A stretch of 6,626 bases of DNA, taken from an uncultured Mucispirillum sp. (lineage in GTDB: Bacteria > Chrysiogenota > Deferribacteres > Deferribacterales > Mucispirillaceae). Both the position numbers and the translations under genes were made by a program. Location: NCBI GenBank assembly GCA_937890655.1, contig CALADT010000162.1, positions 1-6,626 on the forward strand, read 5' to 3'. The first letter of the stretch is position 1, and each line of letters begins with the position of its first letter. Shown here piece after piece: positions 1-6,626 of this stretch. A model generated the notes under the pieces. That model was given only the letters and a program-made list of their open reading frames with translations, made no database searches and was not told the DNA's origin.

Positions 1-787
1 TTTTTAAAGGGCTTCCATACTCTGTATTAATTAGGCTTTTTGTATATTCTGATAATGGGTTATTAAAAATATTAAAACAAGTGCCACTTTCTACCACTTC
101 CCCTTGTTTTACAACCACCACATAATCAGCATATTTTTTTACAATGCTTAAATCGTGGGTAATTAATAAAACAGACATATGAAACTTTTCTTTAAGCTCT
201 ACTATTAATTCTAATATTTGTTTTTGCACTGTAACATCTAATGCTGTTGTAGGCTCATCTGCTATTAAAAGTTTTGGGTTACATGCTAAAGCAGAAGCTA
301 TCATAATACGCTGTCTTTCCCCACCGGAAAAATTATGTGGATAATCCTGCAACCTGTTTTCTGCGTTTTTAATACCACAAAGAGTTAAAAGGAAGCATGC
401 TTTTAACCTTGCTTCCTCTTTTCTTACCCCTTGAGTATAAATTAAACCTTCTGTCATTTGTTTTTCAATAGTATGAAGTGGGTTTAATGAAACCATAGGC
501 TCTTGAAATATATAAGCTATTTCGCTGCCTCGTAAGTTTTTTACTTCTTTTTCGTTTTTATAATCTATCTCTTTTCCATTAAAAACTATTTTACCATTGG
601 TAATAAAAGCACCTTGTTCTTTTAATAAACCAGCAATAGATAATGCACAAACTGATTTACCAGAACCACTTTCCCCAACCATTGCCATAATATCTCCTTT
701 TTTTACATAGAAGGAAAAATCTTTCACTGCTTTTGTTACACCCATTTCTGTATTAAATTCTATTTCTATATTTTCTACTTTCAGCAT
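1..787 (-). CDS. yejF: Peptide ABC transporter ATP-binding protein YejF, N-terminal half (3' end off window)
   Basis: Cytoplasmic ATPase that should power oligopeptide import through the YejB/YejE channel. The frame is open from the ATG at 787 to the window edge, giving 262 residues and no stop, so the gene is cut by the window and not broken. One full nucleotide-binding domain is visible: Walker A GESGSGKS at residues 38-45, Q-loop with Q95 (YIFQEPM), ABC signature FSGGERQR at 153-160 (a mild variant of LSGGQ), Walker B LLIADEP at 173-179 with catalytic E178, D-loop ALD at 182-184, and H-loop H211 in ITHDL. The family's E. coli member is about 529 residues with two tandem ATPase domains, so a second domain is expected beyond position 1; this is inference. 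The start lies 8 bases after the yejE stop and has a Shine-Dalgarno sequence. The first half alone could also fit DppD/OppD-type ATPases; the yejABE neighbours decide for YejF. Confidence 0.93.
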   Translation of the reverse strand, partial: MLKVENIEIEFNTEMGVTKAVKDFSFYVKKGDIMAMVGESGSGKSVCALSIAGLLKEQGAFITNGKIVFNGKEIDYKNEKEVKNLRGSEIAYIFQEPMVSLNPLHTIEKQMTEGLIYTQGVRKEEARLKACFLLTLCGIKNAENRLQDYPHNFSGGERQRIMIASALACNPKLLIADEPTTALDVTVQKQILELIVELKEKFHMSVLLITHDLSIVKKYADYVVVVKQGEVVESGTCFNIFNNPLSEYTKSLINTEYGSPLK

Positions 788-791
788 ATAT

Positions 792-797
792 TCACCT
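792..797 (-). promoter_or_regulatory. Ribosome binding site of yejF
   Basis: AGGTGA on the minus strand ends 4 bases before the yejF ATG and overlaps the yejE stop codon (TAGGTGA). It supports the ATG at 787 as the start and implies that ribosomes ending yejE can pass directly to yejF. A GTG inside the same stretch (795-793) is out of frame and meets a stop after four codons, so it is not a start. Confidence 0.75.
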
Positions 798-1809
798 ATA
801 TTTTATTTGGAGCAAAGGCATCTCGCAACCCTTCCCCTATAAACACTAAAAGGCTTAATAGTAATGATAATATTACAAAAGCAGAAATACCAAGCCAAGG
901 GGCATGGATATTAGCTTTACCTGATGAAAGCAACTCCCCTAAAGAGGGCGAACCAGCAGGCATACCAAACCCTAGAAAATCAAGAGATGTTAATGATATT
1001 ATAGAACCACTTAAAATAAATGGTAAAAATGTCATAGCAGCAACAAGCGCATTTGGTAAAATATGACGGAACATTATAACCCTGTCTTTTACACCCATAG
1101 CCCTTGCTGCTTGTATATACTCTAAATTCCTTGCTTTTAAAAATTCAGCACGGACAACACCAACTAATTTCATCCACCCAAAAAATGTCATTAAAAATAA
1201 AAGCCACCAAAACCCAGGACGGAGTATACTGTTTATCATAATTAATAAATAAAGCATAGGGATACCGCCCCATATTTCCATAAAACGTTGCCCTACAATA
1301 TCCACCTTGCCACCGTAGTAGCCTTGTAACGCTCCTGCTGTTATTCCTATTATAGATGTGGTAATGGTTAATAATATACCAAAAATAACAGAAAGCCTAA
1401 AACCATATATTAGCCTTGCAAAAACATCTCTTCCTTGAGCATCTATCCCCAGTGGGTTTTTAAATGTTGGTGGAAGTGGTGGTGGTTCTGATAAGTTATA
1501 TTCTATTGTATCATAGCTATATCTTATTATAGGCCATACCATCCACCCATTTTCTTCAATGGTAGATTTTGTAAAATCATCTTTATAGTCTGCTTCTGTA
1601 TCAAAAAAACCACCAAACTCTTTATCTGTATATAAAAAGAATACAGGAAAATATAGTTTAGAATTATATGACATTATTATGGGCTTATCATTTGCAATAA
1701 GCTCTGCAAATAGGCTTATGGTAAATAAAAATGTAAAAATAATTAATGATATATACGCACGTTTATTATTTTTAAACCGTTTTATTCTTCTTTGAGCAAT
1801 GCTATTCAT
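796..1809 (-). CDS. yejE: Peptide ABC transporter permease YejE
   Basis: Inner-membrane permease that pairs with YejB to form the channel for oligopeptides delivered by YejA. At 337 residues it matches the usual YejE length (about 340). A first membrane segment at about 18-38 ends in ELIANDKP, followed by a long periplasmic region (about 40-115) typical of YejE and absent from many other DppC/OppC permeases. Next come a Pro-rich stretch (108-114) and the family motif LGIDAQGRDVFARLIYG (120-136) that opens the transport domain. Further membrane segments lie at about 139-162, 180-220, 256-276 and 305-325. The EAA coupling loop, which contacts the ATPase, is at about 231-254 (QAARAMGV through HILPNA). 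The C-terminus GEGLRDAFAPNK is also YejE-like. It begins 2 bases after the yejB stop with a good Shine-Dalgarno sequence. All expected elements are intact. Confidence 0.95.
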   Translation of the reverse strand: MNSIAQRRIKRFKNNKRAYISLIIFTFLFTISLFAELIANDKPIIMSYNSKLYFPVFFLYTDKEFGGFFDTEADYKDDFTKSTIEENGWMVWPIIRYSYDTIEYNLSEPPPLPPTFKNPLGIDAQGRDVFARLIYGFRLSVIFGILLTITTSIIGITAGALQGYYGGKVDIVGQRFMEIWGGIPMLYLLIMINSILRPGFWWLLFLMTFFGWMKLVGVVRAEFLKARNLEYIQAARAMGVKDRVIMFRHILPNALVAAMTFLPFILSGSIISLTSLDFLGFGMPAGSPSLGELLSSGKANIHAPWLGISAFVILSLLLSLLVFIGEGLRDAFAPNKI

Positions 1810-1811
1810 AA

Positions 1812-2918
1812 CTACCCTCTATCTGCTGATTTAAATGATATACGTGGGTCCACAAGAGTATATGTTATATCACTTAATATATTTAGCAATAACCCTAAGA
1901 GTGTAAACATATAAAGAGTGCTAAACATAACAGGGTAATCCCTATTAATGGCTGCTTCAAAACCCATAAGCCCCATACCGTTTAAAGAAAAAATAACTTC
2001 TATTAACAAAGAGCCTGAAAAAAACATAGAAATAAATGTAGATGGCAACCCTGAAATAACAATAAGCATAGCATTTCTAAAAACATGGCCGTATAAAACA
2101 CGTTTTTCTGTAACACCTTTTGCCCTTGCTGTTATAACATACTGCTTATGTAGTTCATCTAAAAAGGAGTTTTTAGTTAGCATAGTTAGGCCTGCAAAAC
2201 CACCTATAACCATACTAAATATAGGTAAAAATATATGCCATAAATAGTCTCCTATTTTTCCAAGTAATGACATGGATTCAAAATTTTCTGATGTTAGCCC
2301 ACGAAGTGGAAACCATGCAAAATAGTTACCACCTGCAAATAATATAATTAAAATAACAGCAAATAAAAATACAGGAATAGCAGAACCTAGTATAATAAAA
2401 AAAGAGCTCCATACATCAAATTTTGACCCATGGTTACATGCTTTTTTTATACCTATTGGTATACTAATTAAATATATTAAAACAGTGCTCCATACCCCTA
2501 AAGAAATGGATACAGGAAGCCTTTCTTTTATCATCTGCATAACGCTTTTATCTACAAAAAAACTATCTCCAAAATCAAATAGTAAATAATTTTTTAATGT
2601 TATAAAGTAGCGTTCCAAAATAGGTTTATCAAAACCATATAACTTTTCTATTTCTTTTATTAATTCAGGAGATATGTTATGGCTGCCTGCATACTTTGAG
2701 GACAAATCATTTGTTTCAGTTGAAAGCTCCATTTTTTCACTAGAAGAATCCTGCCCCAAAGCTCTATCCTCAATACTTATGCTTTCCCCCTGCAGACGTG
2801 ATATCATTGTATCAACAGGGCCACCAGGGGCAGCCTGTATTAAAAAGAAATTAATGGTAAATATACCTAATAATGTGGGGATAATTAAAAAAAGTCGTTT
2901 TAATATGTAGCTATTCAT
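1812..2918 (-). CDS. yejB: Peptide ABC transporter permease YejB
   Basis: Inner-membrane permease, partner of YejE in the oligopeptide importer. I chose the ATG at 2918 (368 residues; E. coli YejB is about 364) over an in-frame TTG at 2930. The ATG gives the family N-terminus [18 protein letters not shown] and begins 1 base after the yejA stop, whereas the TTG adds four residues inside yejA. Membrane segment 1 (about 8-28) is followed by the APGGPVD motif typical of DppB/OppB/YejB proteins. A poorly conserved Ser/Glu-rich periplasmic stretch lies at about 44-82, then YGFDKP and a FDFGDS motif. The transport domain has helices at about 137-157, 171-194, 227-246, 282-306 and 331-352. The EAA loop is at about 264-283 (ARAKGV through HVFRNA), and the end reads TLVDPRISF. 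No clear Shine-Dalgarno precedes the ATG, so expression probably relies on re-initiation after yejA. Confidence 0.94.
   Translation of the reverse strand: MNSYILKRLFLIIPTLLGIFTINFFLIQAAPGGPVDTMISRLQGESISIEDRALGQDSSSEKMELSTETNDLSSKYAGSHNISPELIKEIEKLYGFDKPILERYFITLKNYLLFDFGDSFFVDKSVMQMIKERLPVSISLGVWSTVLIYLISIPIGIKKACNHGSKFDVWSSFFIILGSAIPVFLFAVILIILFAGGNYFAWFPLRGLTSENFESMSLLGKIGDYLWHIFLPIFSMVIGGFAGLTMLTKNSFLDELHKQYVITARAKGVTEKRVLYGHVFRNAMLIVISGLPSTFISMFFSGSLLIEVIFSLNGMGLMGFEAAINRDYPVMFSTLYMFTLLGLLLNILSDITYTLVDPRISFKSADRG
1815..1820 (-). promoter_or_regulatory. Ribosome binding site of yejE
   Basis: AGAGGG on the minus strand, inside the last codons of yejB, ends 5 bases before the yejE ATG; its GAGG core is 6 bases from the start. 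Spacing and strength fit a normal bacterial start and support the ATG at 1809. Because it is embedded in coding sequence ahead of the yejB stop, yejE translation is probably coupled to yejB. Confidence 0.8.
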
Positions 2919-2919
2919 A

Positions 2920-4740
2920 TTATTTAGCAACCATTTTGTTTATTTTTGCTTCTTTTTCTGTATCTATCCACCAGCTTGAAATACTTAAATTATAATGTGG
3001 TGTTATTTTAGGTTTTTCAAATTTATCCCAGTATGCTATTCTATATTTATCAGAAAACCCTGAAGGGATTATATACCAGCCAAAAAGTAAAATCCTATCC
3101 ATTGCTTGAGTATATAATACAAGTTCCTGCCTTGTTTCTGATTTTATAATTAAATCAATTAATTTATCCACTGCTTCATCTCTAACCCCTGCAAAATTCC
3201 TAGAGTTTTTAACACCTGCTGCTTTAGAGCCCCACATATTACGTTGTTCGTTACCAGGAGATTCTGATTGACGCATACCTGTATATATTAGCATAAAATC
3301 TTTATTTCTAACTTTTTCCATATACTGGCTGTTATCATAAAATAATATTTTAAGCTCTACACCTATACGTGCTAAGGCTTTTTGGAATATTAAAAGTTCG
3401 TTTTCTAAGGCTTTTGATGTCAACCCTATTTCTAAAACTAGTGGTTTACCGTTTTTATCCACCATTTTACCGTTTTTATTTTCAAAACCTGCGCGTTGTA
3501 AAAGTTTTACAGCTTCTATTAAATTTTTCCTATTGGAATCATCCCCTTGGTTTTTAGGAAAATAAAAAGGTGCTGTTAAAAGCTCCTGACTAGCATCAGG
3601 TTTTACTTTTTTTATAATTTCCTGTACTTCTTTTGAAGGTATAACACCACTTGATAATGGAGAGTTAGAGAAATAACTATCACATCTTTTATTATTACCA
3701 AAATATATGTTTTTATTAATCCATTCATAATCGTAAGCATAATTTAATGCTTTTCTCACATATATATTATTTAGTGGGTATTTAAATGTATTCATAAACA
3801 TACCACGCATACCTTGTCCGTTATTAAATGGGATTTCTTCTTTTTTAATATAGCCCATATCAAAATATTTACCTGTATAGCCCCTATACCACCTTTTGCC
3901 TGAACCTTCTGATATTAAATCAAACTCGCCAGCTTTAAAGGCTTCAAAGGCCACAGTTTGGTCTCTAAAATATTCAAATACCATTTTATCAAAATTATCC
4001 ATACCTACTTGCACAGGCACATTTTTGCCCCAGTAATCTTCCACCCTTTTAAATATTACAGATTTACCTGCTGTATAATCTACAATTTTATATGGGCCAC
4101 TGCCTAATGGTATTTCTAAAGTTGATTTTGATAAATCTCTTTTTTCCCAATAATGTTTAGGGATTACAATAAGCTGGCCTGCAATAAGTGGTAATTCTCT
4201 ACTTTTTTCGTCTTGTTTAAATATAAATTTCACTCTATATTTATCAATAGATTCTACTTTTTCTATTAAATGATAGTAGTTTCTATAAAATGGGCTAACT
4301 TTTGTTATTTCATTAAAACTAAATACAATATCATCACTTGTTATAGGTTTTCCGTCATGCCAATATGCGTTTTTACGCAGGTTAAATATTACCCAAGAAT
4401 AATCAGTTGGGTATTCTATTGTTTCAGCAAGTAAACCATAATATGTGCCTGCCTCATCTGCTGAGCTTACAAGTAAACTATCATAAATATAACCTACACT
4501 ATTCATAGGCACCCCTTTTACAGCAAACTGGTTAAAGCTATCATATGTGCCATATAAAGCCCTTTTAAATGTGCCGCCTTTTTTTGCATTTGGGTTTACA
4601 TACTCAAAGTGTTTAAAATCAGCTTTATATTTTATGCTATCAGTTAATGATATAGCATGGGTTTTAATAACTTCCACAGCAGAAGCAGAATTTATGGCAA
4701 ATAGTAATGTGAATAATAATATATAAGCTATTCTAACCAT
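2920..4740 (-). CDS. yejA: Periplasmic oligopeptide-binding protein YejA (SBP family 5)
   Basis: Solute-binding protein that captures oligopeptides in the periplasm and hands them to YejB/YejE. Its 606 residues match the family (E. coli YejA is about 604). A Sec signal peptide is clear: MVR, a hydrophobic core (residues 4-16) and SASA with likely cleavage after A21. No lipobox cysteine is present, so the mature protein should be soluble in a diderm periplasm and not a lipoprotein. SBP_bac_5 landmarks follow in order: [15 protein letters not shown] (44-58), YDSLL with the [14 protein letters not shown] stretch (86-106), [16 protein letters not shown] (127-142), GSGPYKI (213-219), [15 protein letters not shown] (328-342) and [15 protein letters not shown] (494-508). 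The long HFEYVNP and SPGNEQR signatures favour YejA over OppA or DppA. Its start overlaps the stop of the upstream peptidase gene and has a good Shine-Dalgarno sequence. The peptide range cannot be read from the sequence; known YejABEF systems import microcin C and other peptides. Confidence 0.94.
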   Translation of the reverse strand: MVRIAYILLFTLLFAINSASAVEVIKTHAISLTDSIKYKADFKHFEYVNPNAKKGGTFKRALYGTYDSFNQFAVKGVPMNSVGYIYDSLLVSSADEAGTYYGLLAETIEYPTDYSWVIFNLRKNAYWHDGKPITSDDIVFSFNEITKVSPFYRNYYHLIEKVESIDKYRVKFIFKQDEKSRELPLIAGQLIVIPKHYWEKRDLSKSTLEIPLGSGPYKIVDYTAGKSVIFKRVEDYWGKNVPVQVGMDNFDKMVFEYFRDQTVAFEAFKAGEFDLISEGSGKRWYRGYTGKYFDMGYIKKEEIPFNNGQGMRGMFMNTFKYPLNNIYVRKALNYAYDYEWINKNIYFGNNKRCDSYFSNSPLSSGVIPSKEVQEIIKKVKPDASQELLTAPFYFPKNQGDDSNRKNLIEAVKLLQRAGFENKNGKMVDKNGKPLVLEIGLTSKALENELLIFQKALARIGVELKILFYDNSQYMEKVRNKDFMLIYTGMRQSESPGNEQRNMWGSKAAGVKNSRNFAGVRDEAVDKLIDLIIKSETRQELVLYTQAMDRILLFGWYIIPSGFSDKYRIAYWDKFEKPKITPHYNLSISSWWIDTEKEAKINKMVAK

Positions 4741-4742
4741 TA
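4740..4742 (-). other. TAATG stop-start overlap joining peptidase gene and yejA
   Basis: The peptidase stop TAA (4742-4740) shares its last A with the yejA ATG (4740-4738). Such overlaps usually indicate one transcript and coupled translation, which ties the peptidase to the importer genes at the expression level. Confidence 0.85.
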
Positions 4743-6626
4743 TTTTTTCTCCGGATTAAATATGCTTATAAAAGTGTAGCTGTTTTCTAAATTATCTTTA
4801 ATAAACTTGTTTACTTCTTCCACTTTTAAGCTATCATATATGTTATTAATTTCATCTAATGACTCAATAGATACACCCATAAGTGTGTTATAACTTAAAG
4901 AGTTTACCCAATATTTATTTTCTTTTAAGGCCGATTTATAATTATTTTTTAAAGCAAGTTTAGAAGATTCTAGTTCTTCTTTTGTAATACCATTTTTAAT
5001 AAATTCATTATATACATTTATGGTTTTATCCATAACTTCGTTTTTACGAGCTGGTTCACATGGGAAAGCTATTTTTGTAAAAACTTCTGTTTTAGGGGAT
5101 TCCATATACCTTATATATGATGCAATAGAGTATGCTCCACTTTCTTTTTCTCTAATGGATTCTCTCATTCTAATACTTAAAATATTTCTTGAAAGCCCTG
5201 CTAAATACCTGCCTTTACTATTAACATTTGGTTTTGTCATATGAATAATACTTAATGATGTTTTATCCTCTATATCACCATAACCTTCATACACTTTATA
5301 TTTTTCTCTTAAATATAAGTTTCTGTCTTTATAAAAGGCTTTTTTATCCACTTTTTTTAATGAACCTAAATATTTACCACCAAGTTCTATAACTTTTTCA
5401 ATATCAAAATCTCCCGATATGGCAAAAATATAGTTATTAATATCTAAATAATTATTTTTATAAATATTTAATAACAGTTCTTCGTTTATATCTTTTATAT
5501 CACTTTGTAATAAATAACCTCTTCTATAACTATCGTTATACATTACTTCTGTGGCTTTTCTTGCAAACTGTATTTTGTTATCATTTGCTTCTAACTCAAG
5601 TTGTGTTTTTAAGCTGTTTTTATATGCACTTAAATAATCTTTATCAATAGTTGGTGCAGTATAATATTTATATAAAAGTTGGAATGCGTACTCTATATCA
5701 TCACTAAAACCACCACCTGCAATATCAAAAGAATATTCAGTAATAGAAGGGGATACGTTTACATTTTTACCAGCCATAAGTGTATCAAGATTTCTTTTTG
5801 ATATATTATCAAACCCACTTCTGCTTATTATTTGTGTCATAGTGTTCGCAAATAAGTAATCTTTACCTTCTAATATAGATAACCCACCTTGTTTTTTACC
5901 TTGTATTAAAAACTTATTCACTTCTTCTTTATTTTGTTTAATGTATAAAGTTAAGCCGTTTTCATAAACTACTTTTGTAACACCAAGTTTTTTATCTTCC
6001 TGCCTTTGTGCTACTTTTCCTGCTTTTATTTCTTCATTAATAAGATGGCCTGTAAACCCTTTTTCTTCTACTTTACTTATTTTACTCTCTTCCACTTCTT
6101 TCATTAAAGCAGTGAGTTTTTTCACTGAAATATCCACATTTTTTTCTTCGTTTTCAGGAATAGATACCACAAGTAACATATCATCACTATTTAACATATT
6201 TTCAAAAGCACGGTTATAGCTTGTAATATTTGTTTCATTAAATACCCTTTCTATTAATGCTTTATCTTGATGAAATTCTGTAAAATAGCCACCCATTGTA
6301 TCATAAGAGCTTATTTGGTCTGCAAATTTTTCAGACGGGAATTTATAATCTGGTTTTGCTGCTTTTTCTAAAAACGAAAGCTGTGTTGTTTTAAAATATT
6401 CTAGTTCTTCTTTTGTAAACCCATACCTTTTTACTCGTTCTATTTCTAAAAGCATAGTTTTTAATGATTCATTAAATTTGGAAGATAAAAAAGAACCTGA
6501 AAATACTGCTGTTTTAGTGTTATCCCCTAAAATACTTGTCATACCTCTTAAAGCAAGTATATCTATTTTTTTCTCTTGAATATCTAAACTCATTCTTCTG
6601 CCAAACATATTCATAGCACCACTTTC
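4740..6626 (-). CDS. M16 family zinc peptidase, PqqL-like, C-terminal two-thirds (5' end off window)
   Basis: The frame is open to the window edge, adding E-S-G-A before the ATG at 6614. That ATG is most likely internal: the protein would otherwise begin in the middle of an M16 domain, and it has no convincing Shine-Dalgarno sequence. The visible 628 residues (numbered from the edge) fit domains II to IV of a four-domain, roughly 900-residue M16 enzyme. Domain II is about 1-165, opening with NMFGRRM. A charged linker spans about 165-213. Domain III starts near 214 (TKVVYENGLTLYIK). Domain IV is about 440-628, with IRMRESIREKESGAYSIASY (485-504), the conserved Arg/Tyr-containing stretch of the non-catalytic half. 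No HxxEH zinc motif is visible; in this family it lies in domain I, which would be upstream. Known relatives such as PqqL and FusC are periplasmic proteases, but a signal peptide cannot be checked here. The PqqL-like subtype is less certain than the M16 family. Coupling to yejA suggests a role in peptide use. Confidence 0.85.
   Translation of the reverse strand, partial: ESGAMNMFGRRMSLDIQEKKIDILALRGMTSILGDNTKTAVFSGSFLSSKFNESLKTMLLEIERVKRYGFTKEELEYFKTTQLSFLEKAAKPDYKFPSEKFADQISSYDTMGGYFTEFHQDKALIERVFNETNITSYNRAFENMLNSDDMLLVVSIPENEEKNVDISVKKLTALMKEVEESKISKVEEKGFTGHLINEEIKAGKVAQRQEDKKLGVTKVVYENGLTLYIKQNKEEVNKFLIQGKKQGGLSILEGKDYLFANTMTQIISRSGFDNISKRNLDTLMAGKNVNVSPSITEYSFDIAGGGFSDDIEYAFQLLYKYYTAPTIDKDYLSAYKNSLKTQLELEANDNKIQFARKATEVMYNDSYRRGYLLQSDIKDINEELLLNIYKNNYLDINNYIFAISGDFDIEKVIELGGKYLGSLKKVDKKAFYKDRNLYLREKYKVYEGYGDIEDKTSLSIIHMTKPNVNSKGRYLAGLSRNILSIRMRESIREKESGAYSIASYIRYMESPKTEVFTKIAFPCEPARKNEVMDKTINVYNEFIKNGITKEELESSKLALKNNYKSALKENKYWVNSLSYNTLMGVSIESLDEINNIYDSLKVEEVNKFIKDNLENSYTFISIFNPEKK
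4749..4752 (-). promoter_or_regulatory. Ribosome binding site of yejA
   Basis: GGAG on the minus strand sits 8 bases before the yejA ATG, within the last codons of the peptidase gene. It supports the ATG at 4740 as the start and allows independent as well as coupled initiation. Confidence 0.8.

Noticed and set aside
1948..2247. Plus-strand open frame of 99 codons inside yejB
   Set aside because: It lies antisense within a clearly conserved permease gene, has no recognisable domain, and its composition is that of a reverse-complement shadow.
2680..2790. Ser/Glu-rich stretch in YejB as a possible unusual insertion
   Set aside because: The E. coli YejB also has a long, poorly conserved stretch between APGGPVD and YGFDKP. 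Total length is normal for the family, so this is ordinary variation in a periplasmic loop.
2674..2910. Plus-strand open frame of 78 codons opposite the yejB N-terminal region
   Set aside because: It is antisense to conserved coding sequence, shows no family features and has no Shine-Dalgarno support.
3369..3557. Plus-strand open frame of 62 codons inside yejA
   Set aside because: It is a short antisense shadow. Its Leu/Phe-rich translation arises from the Lys/Glu-rich codons of yejA on the other strand.
5020..5244. Plus-strand open frame of 74 codons inside the peptidase gene
   Set aside because: It is an antisense shadow of M16 domain IV, including the conserved Arg/Tyr stretch, and has no independent support.
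1..6626. Internal promoters or rho-independent terminators
   Set aside because: TATAAT-like strings are common in DNA this AT-rich and carry little weight. There is no intergenic space, and I found no GC-rich hairpin followed by a T-run at any gene junction.

Overview
The window is AT-rich (roughly a third G+C by eye) and wholly coding on the minus strand. Read in the direction of transcription, right to left, it holds the 3' two-thirds of an M16 zinc-metallopeptidase gene, then yejA, yejB, yejE and the first half of yejF. The last four encode a peptide ABC importer of the YejABEF type: periplasmic binding protein, two permeases and an ATPase. Both end genes run off the window.

The five genes sit end to end. 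The peptidase stop overlaps the yejA start (TAATG), yejB starts 1 base after the yejA stop, yejE starts 2 bases after the yejB stop, and yejF starts 8 bases after the yejE stop. There is no intergenic stretch long enough for a promoter or terminator, and I see no RNA gene, repeat array, CRISPR, mobile element or attachment site. This looks like one translationally coupled operon whose promoter lies upstream of the peptidase gene, outside the window.

A coherent reading is that an exported M16 peptidase cuts proteins or peptides in the periplasm (or degrades incoming peptides) and YejA/B/E/F brings oligopeptides into the cytoplasm. The transporter assignment is strong. The functional link to the peptidase is inference from gene order. 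The peptidase's catalytic half (HxxEH zinc site) and any signal peptide lie outside the window, so neither its activity nor its location can be confirmed here.

Organism: a Gram-negative (diderm) bacterium is suggested by the YejA-type binding protein, which has a plain Sec signal peptide and no lipobox. The Yej proteins closely resemble proteobacterial ones, while the low G+C and the preference for AT-ending codons suggest an AT-rich lineage such as Campylobacterota or Deferribacterota. This placement is a guess. Nothing here amounts to a clearly undescribed system; the most interesting point is the tight peptidase-importer coupling.
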